A program made the position numbers and the translations under genes. This document shows, piece by piece, positions 1 through 11,024 of a stretch of 64,000 bases of DNA. Position 1 is the first letter of the stretch. Each line of letters opens with the position of its first letter. The notes under the pieces were generated by a model. That model made no database searches, had not been told where the DNA came from, and worked only from the letters and a program-made list of their open reading frames with translations. This DNA comes from Nothopassalora personata (lineage: Eukaryota; Ascomycota; Dothideomycetes; Mycosphaerellales; Mycosphaerellaceae), in the NCBI GenBank assembly GCA_033816765.1, contig CM066294.1:2356001-2420000 (forward strand), in the 5' to 3' direction.

Positions 1-2253
1 AAAAGGCATAACTAAGTACTCGTAGTAACTATATCGCGTACGAAACGCATTCTTCTACTCGTCTCCTCGCTTAATAGGAATACGGTAGTAGGCATCCTAT
101 AGGTCAATTATAGTAAAGAGCCTAGCGTCCTATAGCCTATCTAAGGTCTTACTAATTAGGGACAGTAGGTACCGGTTCTTTACTATAATCTTATTTAGGC
201 CTCTATAATCTATATAGAGCCTAAGAGTACTATTCTTCTTTAGTACGAATAGGATAGGCGTACCCGCCTCGCTTACGGATCGCCTAATCTACCCCTTCTC
301 TATTACTTACGTAAGTTACTCCTTTAAGGCCTCTAGCTTAGTTAAGGACTAGTAGTATAGCGGCTTAAAAGGGGGTTTCTTTCCTTTAACGAGATTAATC
401 GTATACTTAACCCCGTCGGGCATCTTACGCTTCGCCTACTTATTAGGTACGTATATATCTCGGAAGTCTATAAATTCTTTAGGCTACGAGGGGCCCTCTC
501 CTTTAGATACTACTATAGTAATAACCCGAACACTTATCGTATAAACCTACTTTAAGCTCTCGAGATCCTTAAGGAACTCGCGTACGTTACGCTACTAAAT
601 CGTAGGCGTCTCTATACCGTAGTACTACTAGTTATCCTTATCGGCCTTTACTATCCGATTACAATACCGCTAGGGTCTACCTAAAATAACTAACGGCCTA
701 CCTATAGGCGCTATATAGTAGATAGCGTCGCTTACGCGCTCTACTCCTATATCGTTAGCTAGTCGTACGCAAACCGTATAGGCGCCGTAGTAATGCCCCT
801 AGTCCTACGCGTACGACTCTAGATTTAGAAGCTTTATACTACTAATAGGCTACATCTAGTGTTAGAGTATATACTCGTACGATACTAAGCTTAAATCTGT
901 ACCGTTATCTAGAAGAAACGTAGCCTCGCGAAAGGCCTTACGCGTCTCGACGGCGCCTCGTAAGTAACGCGCTAGACTCGTATTAACTTACCTTAAGGGG
1001 TCTATATAGAAACTCGGACTTAGGAGCGACCCTTACCTAGTCCTCTACCTTTTCCCTATTCGCCCTTCTTAGTTAAAGCCTCGACAGTTTCTAACCTACG
1101 AACCGCTTACGTATTATAGTCTTTCTATAGGTGTCTATTTCGGCACTCCGTCTTATAGTAACCCTTCCTACCGTAGCCGTAGTACTCTACTTTCGACTTC
1201 TAGCTAGTTAAAGACGAGCTACCGGCGTCTTACTACTAACTCGTACCCGAGGCGCCTAGTACTTAACTCTACTTCTATTACTTTAGGCGATCGGCCCGCT
1301 TATATACGCCCTTAGCTTTACGCTTACGACGTATATACTACCCGCGGTCGTACCCTCCGCTACTACCTCGGCGCTCGGTACTTTCGATACGCGAGGCTAG
1401 GACTACTAGGTCTTCTCTAGTCGTAGGGATATTATAGTAGCTAACGATAGCGGACCGTAAGCGAGGCGTAAGCTTCGCTAGTAGGTACCGTATATATTAC
1501 GCTTCCGAGTAGTTACCTAACTAGTCCTCTATAATATCTAGCTTAGTCGCGAACTGTCGCGCTATCTAGTTATCTTTCTATCTCGTAACCTCGTACTCTA
1601 ATATAACATTAAGCACGCGATTTATAGGATCGCCGTATACGTCTCGGTAGAACTCCTTAAAGTCCTAGTATATATACCCTATAAGGTTAACGGCGCTATA
1701 GTTAGTATACTATTACTCGCTTACCTCTCCGCTAAGGTATATAACCCTATATAGGACCTTTAATTCGTCTATCGCGTATATAGTACCTAAGAGGGCGAAA
1801 AGATATAAGAGCTCCTAAAGAAATACCCTTACCTTCCTTATCAAATCCCCTCTAAAAGGCGTCGGCTCTTTTAGACGCGGTCGCGTCGTATACGCTACGG
1901 CCGCGCCTCGTACTATAATATTATCGTTAGTAGTTATAGAGATAGAGGTAGGGGTTATAGTAGGGAGGTAATCTTCTCTCCTCCCTCCTATACGCTCTAG
2001 AGGCGGTACGCTTATAGCGCGTAAGATCTCTAGCCGCTCGATCTCCCGCTATATCTCTTACTCTTTAATCTTAGCCCGTAAGGCCTCTCTTCTCGTAACT
2101 AAGGCTATACGACGCGCCTACTACTATGCTCTAGGGCTTAGGGGCGGCGTAGGCGACTCGCCGTCGTATACGTTACGATCGGGCTCTATAGCGTATATAG
2201 ATTATAACGAAGGGAAGCTTTAGAACTATAAGGACCGTAAGGCTATAAGGGGA
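1..2253 (-). mobile_element. RIP-eroded Ty3/gypsy element, 5' part (gag, protease, start of RT), family A
   Basis: Read on the minus strand, the left 450 bases give a Ty3/gypsy reverse transcriptase start (a [20 protein letters not shown] stretch at about 190-260). A protease/LGRP-like stretch lies near 650-700. A CCHC zinc-knuckle remnant in which Cys codons became Tyr (GYYKTEC) lies near 1,150-1,200. The order right to left is LTR, gag, protease, RT, so the element runs off the left edge of the window. TAG/TAA interruptions fall where Gln would be expected, and CpA/TpG are almost absent, as after RIP. It belongs to the same family as the fragment at 42,206-43,985: the two share the LTR and a gag stretch after the knuckle (NRHL.KD). 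It cannot be functional. Confidence 0.8.
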
Positions 2254-2424
2254 TGTCGTAATATATAGCACGCCTACGATCTTCTAATCGTAGTTGAACT
2301 AAAGCTTACTTTCTTCTATAGACGCTATACGCGTCTCCTAGTATACGTATACGCATTACGTACGGTATGCTAAGCCGGGTATAGCCGCATTACATATAAG
2401 GGTTAGCTATAAGCTACCCTTACA
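2254..2424 (-). repeat. LTR of gypsy family A (5' LTR of the minus-strand fragment)
   Basis: On the minus strand this begins TGTAAGGGTAGC and ends TTACGACA, followed by TCCC and then gag sequence. Two related copies lie at 42,206-42,391 (plus orientation) and 44,001-44,186 (minus orientation). The copies differ mainly by transitions and small length changes. Confidence 0.7.
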
Positions 2425-3511
2425 ATTAGCTCTATCGATTCTATTAGCTCTATCGATTCTATTAGCTCTACGACGACATTAGTAATAACATGCCTTTATT
2501 CTACTCCGTATACGGCGCTACCTTTAAGGCTAGTACTTACTTCTATAAGAAGTGCGGCTATCGAAGATCCCCGAGTCTCTCCTCGTCTAATACCAAATTA
2601 CTACTATAATCTACTTAGCTAGCTATCGTTTCTAGCGGAGGCCCTAGTAGTAGTGCCTATAATAGATTTAAGACGTTTCGTAACGCTAGACGGGCTAAGA
2701 AATAAAGGAAAGGTAAGGAGAGGACTAAGAAGCGCCCGATATATAATACTACCTATAATCTATTATATCTAGCGGCACCTAAATTGTCGAAGAAGGTTAC
2801 CGAGTCTAATGAAGAGAGTAATTCTCTTAAGTCTATAGCTCGAAGAAAGATGCTAGCTAAGAAGTCTATTATAAGAGCTAAGGGGAAAGGTAAAGTAAAG
2901 TAGATACGATAGTTTGTCCGGTTTAACCTTATATTATATAATGTGTTTATCTTATTAAGGGAGGGTAGTAACTATAACTACATCGTATATAGCAAGAGAA
3001 TCCTTACGTATACCTAGGAGTAGACTAATTATATAGACACCTTTCTATTACTACTTTAGTAAGTCCCTACGCCTAACCGACCTACGTAGCTATAGGATCT
3101 CTTTATATTAGAGGTACCCGAGGTAAAGGAGATGCTAAGGGAGCTACACTTTAAGCATTATTTTACTTCGCGTATTAATTCTACTAGTCGATAGCCTATC
3201 CGGGTAAGGGAGTTACTACTCGAAAGAGGGGATCTTAATTTACTCGTTACGGCTTTTAATAGTAGACCTAGTACTAAGCGTGTTATTATTAAGGTCTTTA
3301 TTATCCGAGAAACCTACGAAGACATATAGAAGAATGTTTATATTGCTAATAAGGATAAGGACTAGGACTAGGACTAGGCTACGTCTATATAGGATACACG
3401 GTAGTCTACTCCGCTTAGTATTAGCGGTATACGAGATGCTACTATAGGAGTAGATAGTAACGATGCTCTATTTATATACTAGGGCAAACCCGAAGCACTA
3501 CTACTACTATC

Positions 3512-3830
3512 TGTTAGGAACCGCTGTACGTTATCACAACTCGGGCTTGGATCTTTGCAGGGATGTCTCAATCAGTTATGAAGGTAGTGGTTCCAAACAG
3601 TATATGGTGTATACTTAAAATGAGTTGAGCACGAGGCTCCTATCTACTTGCAAAAGAGCGTCGTCTATATAGTGCCGTGTCTTGGCGTGATCTTTCCTGC
3701 TCTCTCTGCTCTCTCTGCTCTCTCGAGAGAGCACCCGAGAGCACTGAGAGCACTCTGCATATCGGGTGCATCCGCTGGTCTGCTGGCATCGATTGGTTGG
3801 CTACGGGCTTCCCCAGACCGATCCGTAACA
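3512..3830 (+). repeat. Solo LTR (319 bp), not RIP-eroded, with CTATC target duplication
   Basis: It starts TGTTAGGAAC and ends ATCCGTAACA, so it has TG..CA ends with TGTTA/TAACA inverted termini. It is flanked by the 5-bp direct repeat CTATC at 3,507-3,511 and 3,831-3,835. Base composition is normal and contrasts with the eroded DNA on both sides. A TATATA box lies near 3,666, which suggests plus orientation. A CTCTCTG run precedes a perfect 18-bp palindrome centred on CTCGAG at 3,716-3,733. No internal element is present, so it is the product of LTR-LTR recombination. Confidence 0.88.
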
Positions 3831-4410
3831 CTATCGTAGCTATTATATAAAGTATAGCCTAGTAGGTTCCGTATACCTCGTCCTCTCTCGCCTCCTTAGT
3901 AGGAGCGTCGTAAGGACTATCTCGATAATGCTAAATACGAGCGATACCTTACTTAAGGCCGGCTTAATACATTAATTAAGCGAGGCGCTTCGAACGGTAA
4001 GAGTAGTACGACTACTAGTACGACTACTAGTACGACTACTTAACGTACCTCGAAGAAGGCGTATAAGGGTAGTAAGAAGCGCTCTATCTACGAGTTACTA
4101 ACTACTAACGACAATAGCGACTAAAGTAGCCTACCTAACCTACCGGCTATAGTTCTACGGCCTCTATAGGATTAGCCTAAGCCTTAAGAACGTTAAAGCC
4201 TAGGCGACTATAAAAACCGCTATCCGATCTACTATAACGACTAGGATAATAGTAAGTATGTTTATTAGCGGACGAAGTACTAACACTATATATACTTCCG
4301 TTATATTACTAAGATAGTCGCTAAGTTTAATATACTATATTGCCCTTACTACCGTATACGTCTTTAACCCGAAGCTAAAGAGCTATTAGTATCTAGTATA
4401 GTATAGATAT

Positions 4411-4470
4411 AAGTTACTAAGGACTAAGTTACTAAGGACTAAGTTACTAAGGACTAAGTTACTAAGGACT
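4411..4470 (+). repeat. Tandem repeat, four 15-bp units
   Basis: Four direct copies of AAGTTACTAAGGACT. In the reading frame of the surrounding eroded ORF they encode a VTKD+stop unit, originally probably VTKDQ. Confidence 0.85.
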
Positions 4471-4950
4471 AAGCTCCTACTAAACAGTAGGCTATAATAG
4501 AATAGAATGTCGAGTAAGGTCGTATGTTTACTCTTCTAATTAGTACGCTACAATAAGCTATAGTCGAATACGTTGAGCCGGTTAGTATATTCGCTCCTTT
4601 AGTAGGTACGCTAAACTAAGCTCTAGCTTTAGATAGCGAGTCTTCGTAACTAGAACGTTAGTAAGATGCCTAGCCTAGTAGTTAAGGCAGTTATCTATAG
4701 CCGCAATACTAGAATTAGCTATTAGAGCCTAGTCTATTACTATAAGAACAATTTACTACGGAGTCTACGGGTTAAGAACTTATAGGTTAAGTTAATACGG
4801 TCTAAGATAATAATACTTAAGATAACAATACTTAAGATAATGCGGTAGCGTCGTCGATAGGCGACGTATTAAGACGACCTACTAGGGTAGGTCGGGCCTC
4901 TACCGTAGGGATAGCCTTACTAAGGAGGCTCCGGAGTTAAAAGGACGTAT

Positions 4951-6111
4951 AGTAATGCTATTACGGTTAGTACACTTCCTCGTAGGCGTATAATGCTCGT
5001 CCCTACAAGGAAGTGCTCGTATCTTTTATTATGTTAGAGTAGCTAATAGGGTATAGTGTATTAAATGTTTTAAGATCGACTTTAATAAATCTACTGCCTA
5101 CCTCCTTACCTACTCCGTATCGGTCGTACGGAGGATATAGATTACGAGCTCCTTCTCGATTAACGTACTTACTCGTAGGAGAATATTACCGCTAGAAGTC
5201 GTGCCTACCTTAAGGAGGGTTACGAGTTGCTTAGTTAGTCTTAGCTTACTTTCGGGTACGACGAGTTTCCTATAGCACTTACTCGTAGGGCCTATTACTA
5301 CACCCCTACAAGTAAGTGCTATAGGCCCTACGAGTAAGTGCTTTTTACTAGAGTTAGGTATCGCATTACTTACTTACCTAATAACATTATAGCCTAGTCG
5401 CTACTTACTATCGTAAGCTTATATGTTTCGATATAGCTTATTTCTTATAGAGTACTTATACTTCCTCGGAGGGGCGAGTATTACACGCCTATAAGGAAGT
5501 GCTTATTACTAATACGAGGTATAGGGTCGTCTTTCGACGTATAACTTTACTAACTATATATAGCTTAGTAGAACCTTAGCATTTACTTACTATACGCTAC
5601 TCCGTACACTTCGCTACTATCGCTATAGTATTACCTAAATCTACTTAAGATATCTACTAAGAGACGACTTATATAAAGGCTCGAGTACCTTAGGATCGCA
5701 TCCTCTAGTAACCTATAGGATTAGGACCTACTTATTTAAGAATAATAGCTAGATAATAGCCTATAATAGCATACTATTAAGAATTTACCTAGCGACGATA
5801 ATACGACTTAGGATAATAGAGGAAAGGTATTTAAGAAGCGTGACACTTCTCTAAATAACTGTCTTCCTTTCCTTAACATTTATATTATATACGCCCTCTT
5901 ATAACTATCCGTAGTAGTAGTAGTAGTAGTAGTAGTAGTACTATACCCTCTACCGGCGGTAGAAATACTACCGGTAAGGCTATTAAAATCGTTAAGCGTA
6001 GCGATTATATCGTACGCCGAGGCGTAAACCCTAGTAAGTAAGGCCGGCCTACGGGTAAAAATATAAATAAGTATAGGATGCCTTTAGCGGGTAGTATTAT
6101 CTCTACACCGT
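4951..6111. other. RIP-eroded repeat DNA with recurrent short hairpins
   Basis: There is no intact gene. Three hairpin-forming units at about 4,973-5,016, 5,273-5,341 and 5,460-5,500 carry variants of CCTACGAGTAAGTGC and its reverse complement around a 10-15 base loop. Protein-like plus-strand sequence with TAG/TAA stops resumes at about 5,600-6,100. This DNA continues after Element 1 at 13,412, because the ACCGT duplication marks one insertion point. Confidence 0.6.
5911..5940. repeat. (GTA)10 microsatellite
   Basis: Ten uninterrupted GTA triplets inside eroded repeat DNA. Confidence 0.9.
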
Positions 6112-6295
6112 TGTAAGGGCGCGCGTACCATAGGGTCCGAATGAGATAGTTGTTGTTCTACGAAGCTACGAAAGAGGAGCGCGAGGCGCGGCGGATAGAT
6201 AAAGCATCGCCAAGCCGCGCTAACCCGATGCGGAAGGTCCGAGGTTCCGCCGGGACGACGCATCGTCAGTGAAGGGTCGCGGGCTGCCCGTGACA
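6112..6295 (-). repeat. Element 1 3' LTR (184 bp)
   Basis: On the minus strand it begins TGTCACGGGCAGCCC and ends GCGCCCTTACA. It is identical to the LTR at 13,228-13,411. The pol frame continues into it and stops at about 6,220. TTGTTCTAC at 6,153-6,161 is the plus-strand view of the GTAGAACAA putative self-primer. Confidence 0.96.
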
Positions 6296-9200
6296 GTACC
6301 CCCCCTCTCAAAACTCGTCTCAGTCCTCTGAGCGTTCAGTCCATTAACTCGCCTATCCATCGTCTTGTGCGGCCACTTATCACCCTTGCCTGTCGAACTC
6401 CATAATCGTGCAAACGTCCAATCGTCTTCAAGGTCGTCCTCCATCTCTGTCACTACTGCTGCGGCTTGCGCATCAGACTCTGTTTGCTCATACTGCTGGC
6501 ACGCCCAGGGCCTAAGCCCCTCTTCGGCGAACGCTCGCGTCTGATCCTTTTGACCAAGGTTGGGTATCAATGCAGGCTCTGCAGGGTTCGCTAGAACATC
6601 GGTACAACTGTCTGTTCTGTCGTAGAGCTGAGGGCGGCGGCTTGCACCGTGATCCTCAGTTGGGACGACGGACTTTCCTGTAACCTGATCATCGTAGCGG
6701 TGCGTAGTGAACATGCGCTGACCAGATTCTATCAGAGGCAAGGCTCGGCTAGGCTTATTTGTGGCGGTGTCTCTGTCGACCCTGATCGTGTTAAGTCCGA
6801 GCACCTCATTGACTGGAGACCAGTCAGATGGCGTTGCGAAGCCCTGAGGCGTGGGCAAATCCGGCCGGCTGTGGTGAAAGTCCGCAAGAGCGGCGGCTGC
6901 CCTCACAAACAGGTCCTCTGCAGGTTGCCAAGTCTCTCCGGCCTCCATATCCTGATAGCCAGTCCATCGCACCTTGTACCAAGTGTCCACCTTACGCTTC
7001 TTTCCCTTCTTCACTTTGCCTGCGCGCTTCCGCGTGTACATGTCCAAGATCTTGTCCACCTCATATTCTGGTGCCGGGGCTGTGACTGTGACATCGGCGA
7101 CTGCGTCAGCTGCAGTTGTGTCGGGTTCGATGGCCACTGGCGGCGGCGGTGCCAGGTGCTGTCCCTCGAGCGGTGGGAGATCGGGGTTGTCGGCTCGCTG
7201 TAACAGGGAGGTGTGGAAGCAATTATCGAGTCCGCTCAATGCATCCGACAGGTTCAGCTTGTATGACAGCCTAGCGGGCATCACCTCCGTGATCTGGTAC
7301 GGTCCTGCATATCTGCGGTCCAGCTTCTTGGATGGTCGAGTGGTGCGAATGTTCTTCGTGCTTAGATACACCCAGTCGCCAACCTTGTAGTCTGGTGGGA
7401 TGCTTCGGTGCCTGTTTGCTGCTTCGGCTTGCAGCGCCTGTGACATCCTCATGTTCTCTTGAAGATTGCGATGTAGCTCACAGATGCGTTTGGCGAAGGC
7501 TTCGGCTGACTTGCTGTCGAGTCGCTGAAGGGTTGTCATGTGTCGGTCCTTGCCTGCTTGCAAATCGATACGCTCGGTGAACTCTGGGTTATATCCAACA
7601 TTGGCGTAGAACGGTGACACTCCAGTGGTCTCCGACACTCGGTTGTTAATAGCGAACTGCGCTAAGCACAGCCAGTCGGCCCAGTCGCTCTGTGCCTCAT
7701 TCGTGAAGGTGCGTAAGTACTGTTCCATCTCTTGGTTAGTGCGTTCTGATTGCCCATCCGTTTCAGGGTGGTAGGAGGAACTCAGCTTCCTGCTGATGCG
7801 CAGCATCTTGCATAGGCGCTTCCAGAAAGTGGCGATGAACTGCTTTCCGCGATCAGACGTGATGGTTTCTGGGAGGCCATGCCGGGTGAACACGTGCTTT
7901 AAGAAAAGTCGCGCCGCGTTCTGCGCTGTCATCGCGCCGATGGGTATCAGTTCCACTTCCTTAGTGAGTCTGTCGGTGACTGTCATAACATTGGTGTAAG
8001 TCATGCCGTCGAGTTCGCTTGGTGGCAGGTCAACCACAAAGTCAACTGCGATGTGTTGCCAAGGTCGTTCTGGCACCGAAAGTGGGTGCAGTAATCCAGG
8101 TGGCTGGGTATGCACAGATTTCGTCGTGCGGCACCTGCGGCAATTCGCGTTGTATCTGCGCACAGATCTAGCCAAACCAGGCCAGTAGAATTCACGTGCA
8201 ACGAGCTCGTAGGTGCGGGCTCTGCCTGGGTGACCGGCCGCTGGGGTGTCATGGTTCATCTTGACTATCCGAGTGCGGAGCTTCTGGTCCTCTGGCACCC
8301 ATAGACTCCAGTCATTATACTGGTTACGGACGTACAGCAGGTCCCCTTCGACCTTGCAGTGTACTGGATGCACCTTCGCTTTCTGAAGGAGTGCTGGGGT
8401 CTCGCCCTTCTGCAGGGCTCTGATAGCTGACTTCAGGTCTGCATCCGCGGCATAAGCCATTGTCATTCTGTACTCGAGTTCGGCTTCCTGTTCCGTCTCG
8501 GATGCTGTCTGCGTCTGCGTGGACGGTATGAATTCGGTGGCCTCCGGGTTCAGGGCTTCCTCAATTGGTGCGGTAGGTGTGTTCTCAACAGGTGCAACAT
8601 CCTCAGCCGCATCTTCGACAGTTGCGCGCATCGAGTCGATCTTAAGAAATCGCTCAGGCGGCAGCAACGTCTGATGCTGATGCTGATTTCGCGGATCGTC
8701 CACCCCCTGCGGAAGGTCCTGGCTGCGTCTCGTGAGGCTGTCAGGCTTTGTGCCTTGGACACCTGGTCGATAGACAATACGGAAGTTGAACTGGGACAGG
8801 AATTCGGCCCAACGTGCCTGGCGCCGATTCAGCTGCTTAGTGGTCATAAAGTACTCCAAGTTCTTGTGATCCGTGAACACCTTCACGGGTTCGATGGTGT
8901 CATCATCCGCCTCGCAGGCCAACTCCGGGCGCCATTCCTCGAAGGCCTTAATAATCGCTAGAAGCTCCTTGTCATAAATCTCATAGTTGCATTCCTGCGG
9001 GCTCAGCTTCTTTGAATAGAATGCTACAGGGTGAAGCACGCCTTCCTCGTCGTACTGAGAAAGCACTCCGGCGTTCACGAAATCTGATGAGTCCGTTTCG
9101 ACTACTGTTTGCCTACCGGGCACATAGTGTGCGAGCATACCGGCTTTGCTGAATGCTGCCTTCAGAGCGTCAAATGCTGCTTGGCATGCTGGTGTCCAGT

Positions 9201-11022
9201 CAACCCTGCGATTCTTGTGATTACTAGGTCCATTTGACTTGGTCAATTCGGTCAGCGGCGCTGCGAGGCGTGAGAAGGCCTCGATGAACCGTCTGTAAAA
9301 GTTGGCGAATCCGAGGAACGCCTGCACATCCTTGAGGTTGGAAGGTGCTTCCCATGACTGGATACATTCAAGCTTCTCTGGGTCCATTTCGATGCCATCT
9401 GGGGTGATAATAAGTCCCAGGTACTTAACTCGCTGCTGGTGGAACTCGCACTTGTCGATGTCGACCGTCAGTCCGGCATCCCTCAATTTTGCTAGTACCT
9501 TGCGCACATGTTCGATGTGCTCCTCCAGTGTGTCGCTAAAAATTAAAACGTCGTCCAGGTACGCGGAGACGAAGTCATCCAGGTGTTCTTGTAACACGCT
9601 GTTAATGTATGACTGAAACGACGCAGGGCCATTGCATAGGCCGAATGGTAACACAAGACATTCGTACACCCCATATCGTGTAGCGAATGCTGTAAGCCAT
9701 TCGTGCCCTTCTGCAATGCGAAGCTTGTTGAAGGCTGCGACGATGTCCAGCTTCGTGAAGTACCTCTTGCCGTGCATGCGGTTCAGTGTCTCTTGGATTA
9801 GCGGTATAGGGTACCTGTTCTTGATAGTGATCGCATTGAGTCCTCGGTAGTCGATGCACACGCGCAGTCCACCGCCTGGCTTTCTGACTACCAGTACTGG
9901 TGCCGGCGATTGGCTCGTCTTCTGTCCTGCTGGCCGGACTTTGCCTTGTTGCTCCTGTTCGGTGACCCACTTCTTGACTGCTTCATTCTCCTGAGGCGCC
10001 AGTCCGTAGGGCTTACGGTATGGCGGTTCTTGGGGCCCATCAGGCTTGATGTGAATTTCGTGGTCGATTCCAGGTCTGTGAGGAGGAAGTCCTTCATGGT
10101 CTTTCGCTGAGAATGCATCTACGAGATCATGGTATTCTGGTGGGAGCTTCTCCTTCGGGTTATGGTTGAACTCCTTGTTCAGGAACTGATCCAAGTCATC
10201 AGCTGCCATTGCGCTCAGCTTGATCTCACCATCGCCTTCTTCGTCCTCTTTGCCGGTAGATAGTATGTAGAAACATTCAGCGCCAGGTCGGTGCGCGTAC
10301 ATCTCGAAGGCGCGCTGCGTGACGCCTATACACTCGACTTCCTCATCATCGTCGTACAGGCCCATCGAGGATAGGTTCAGTTCTGCTTCTGCCCCTCCTG
10401 CCGTGAAGCTGCGATCATCGGTGAAGGGCTCTGGTCCATATTTCATTGCTTCCTTACGTTGTCGGTGTCGATGGTTCAGGGACTGGACTGTTGTCGATGT
10501 CTTGTTCTTAAGACAGTGACCAAAGCAGTAGTCTGATCTGAGTGCCACTTCACCGGTCTCCCAGAAGATGTTTGGGTTGTGCGTGCTCAGCCACGGCAGG
10601 CCCAGGACGATGTCGTATTCGAGGTCGGTTATGTAGCATAGCATTTGCTCGTGATGACCGTCGATATCAACATCGACGAGGGCTACGTGCGTGATGCGAC
10701 GTGCAGCAGCCTTACCATCCCCAAGGGTCAGGTTCTTGTTGCGCACAAGGGGTATCAAGGGTATTCTGTGTTTGCGTGTGAACTTCCAGTCGAGAAAGAG
10801 AGAGGTGGAAGCAGAGTCTACAAGGCCTCGTGCCTTCCCATGCTGTATCATTACTGGGAGTACTATGTGAGGGTGTACATCTGGTTGCTGCGGCTCCAAT
10901 GCGCAGGCCGATATCTTCAGCTCCTCACCATAGTCTGTATCCGTGTCTTGCTCTTGCACTCTGTGTCTCTCAATCTCATGCTCTTTCTGTCCTTGGTTGT
11001 TCGGTTGACCACTGTCTGCCAC
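6220..11022 (-). CDS. Element 1 Pol polyprotein (protease-RT-RNase H-integrase-chromodomain)
   Basis: Numbering follows the listed frame from 11,022, which is a GTG and probably not a real start. The retroviral-type protease has LVDSAST (active Asp at about 69) and a DIVLGLPW flap-end motif. RT spans about 300-560 with YLDD at 488-491. RNase H spans about 610-765 with D643, E686 and D718. Integrase has an HHCC finger (H924, H931, C961, C964) and a DDE triad D994, D1057, E1093. A chromodomain at about 1,319-1,385 makes it a chromovirus. A 210-residue tail follows, with an acidic EMEDDLEDDW stretch, and runs across the polypurine tract into the 3' LTR. The frame is open upstream to about 11,094, overlaps the end of gag, and lies in the -1 frame, so Gag-Pol is probably made by -1 frameshifting. 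All catalytic residues are present, so it is probably competent. Confidence 0.95.
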   Translation of the reverse strand: MADSGQPNNQGQKEHEIERHRVQEQDTDTDYGEELKISACALEPQQPDVHPHIVLPVMIQHGKARGLVDSASTSLFLDWKFTRKHRIPLIPLVRNKNLTLGDGKAAARRITHVALVDVDIDGHHEQMLCYITDLEYDIVLGLPWLSTHNPNIFWETGEVALRSDYCFGHCLKNKTSTTVQSLNHRHRQRKEAMKYGPEPFTDDRSFTAGGAEAELNLSSMGLYDDDEEVECIGVTQRAFEMYAHRPGAECFYILSTGKEDEEGDGEIKLSAMAADDLDQFLNKEFNHNPKEKLPPEYHDLVDAFSAKDHEGLPPHRPGIDHEIHIKPDGPQEPPYRKPYGLAPQENEAVKKWVTEQEQQGKVRPAGQKTSQSPAPVLVVRKPGGGLRVCIDYRGLNAITIKNRYPIPLIQETLNRMHGKRYFTKLDIVAAFNKLRIAEGHEWLTAFATRYGVYECLVLPFGLCNGPASFQSYINSVLQEHLDDFVSAYLDDVLIFSDTLEEHIEHVRKVLAKLRDAGLTVDIDKCEFHQQRVKYLGLIITPDGIEMDPEKLECIQSWEAPSNLKDVQAFLGFANFYRRFIEAFSRLAAPLTELTKSNGPSNHKNRRVDWTPACQAAFDALKAAFSKAGMLAHYVPGRQTVVETDSSDFVNAGVLSQYDEEGVLHPVAFYSKKLSPQECNYEIYDKELLAIIKAFEEWRPELACEADDDTIEPVKVFTDHKNLEYFMTTKQLNRRQARWAEFLSQFNFRIVYRPGVQGTKPDSLTRRSQDLPQGVDDPRNQHQHQTLLPPERFLKIDSMRATVEDAAEDVAPVENTPTAPIEEALNPEATEFIPSTQTQTASETEQEAELEYRMTMAYAADADLKSAIRALQKGETPALLQKAKVHPVHCKVEGDLLYVRNQYNDWSLWVPEDQKLRTRIVKMNHDTPAAGHPGRARTYELVAREFYWPGLARSVRRYNANCRRCRTTKSVHTQPPGLLHPLSVPERPWQHIAVDFVVDLPPSELDGMTYTNVMTVTDRLTKEVELIPIGAMTAQNAARLFLKHVFTRHGLPETITSDRGKQFIATFWKRLCKMLRISRKLSSSYHPETDGQSERTNQEMEQYLRTFTNEAQSDWADWLCLAQFAINNRVSETTGVSPFYANVGYNPEFTERIDLQAGKDRHMTTLQRLDSKSAEAFAKRICELHRNLQENMRMSQALQAEAANRHRSIPPDYKVGDWVYLSTKNIRTTRPSKKLDRRYAGPYQITEVMPARLSYKLNLSDALSGLDNCFHTSLLQRADNPDLPPLEGQHLAPPPPVAIEPDTTAADAVADVTVTAPAPEYEVDKILDMYTRKRAGKVKKGKKRKVDTWYKVRWTGYQDMEAGETWQPAEDLFVRAAAALADFHHSRPDLPTPQGFATPSDWSPVNEVLGLNTIRVDRDTATNKPSRALPLIESGQRMFTTHRYDDQVTGKSVVPTEDHGASRRPQLYDRTDSCTDVLANPAEPALIPNLGQKDQTRAFAEEGLRPWACQQYEQTESDAQAAAVVTEMEDDLEDDWTFARLWSSTGKGDKWPHKTMDRRVNGLNAQRTETSFERGGTVTGSPRPFTDDASSRRNLGPSASG
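6296..6312 (-). promoter_or_regulatory. Element 1 polypurine tract
   Basis: On the minus strand the run TTGAGAGGGGGGGTAC lies directly against the 3' LTR, the usual place of the plus-strand DNA primer. It lies within the pol reading frame and encodes a FERGG-like stretch. Confidence 0.8.
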
Positions 11023-11024
11023 GC

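Larger units (their letters stand above)
2500..4950 (+). pseudogene. RIP-eroded unidentified coding sequence, split by a solo LTR
   Basis: I do not recognise this family. From about 2,930 to 4,950 one plus-strand frame reads as protein-like sequence interrupted only by TAG/TAA. It includes a Thr/Ser-rich stretch (about 4,000-4,040) and a four-fold VTKDQ-like repeat. Removing the solo LTR at 3,512-3,830 together with one copy of its CTATC duplication rejoins the same frame, which supports a once continuous ORF. A basic Lys-rich stretch lies near 2,690-2,900. It is probably part of a transposable element, but I see no RT, integrase or transposase motif. In RIP-eroded DNA, absence of TGA is weak evidence because TpG is rare everywhere. 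Confidence 0.4.

Noticed and set aside
6649..7390. Plus-strand ORFs up to 184 codons inside Element 1, and similar ORFs opposite Element 2
   Set aside because: They lie entirely opposite the conserved gag and pol frames and follow from codon bias; no independent motif.
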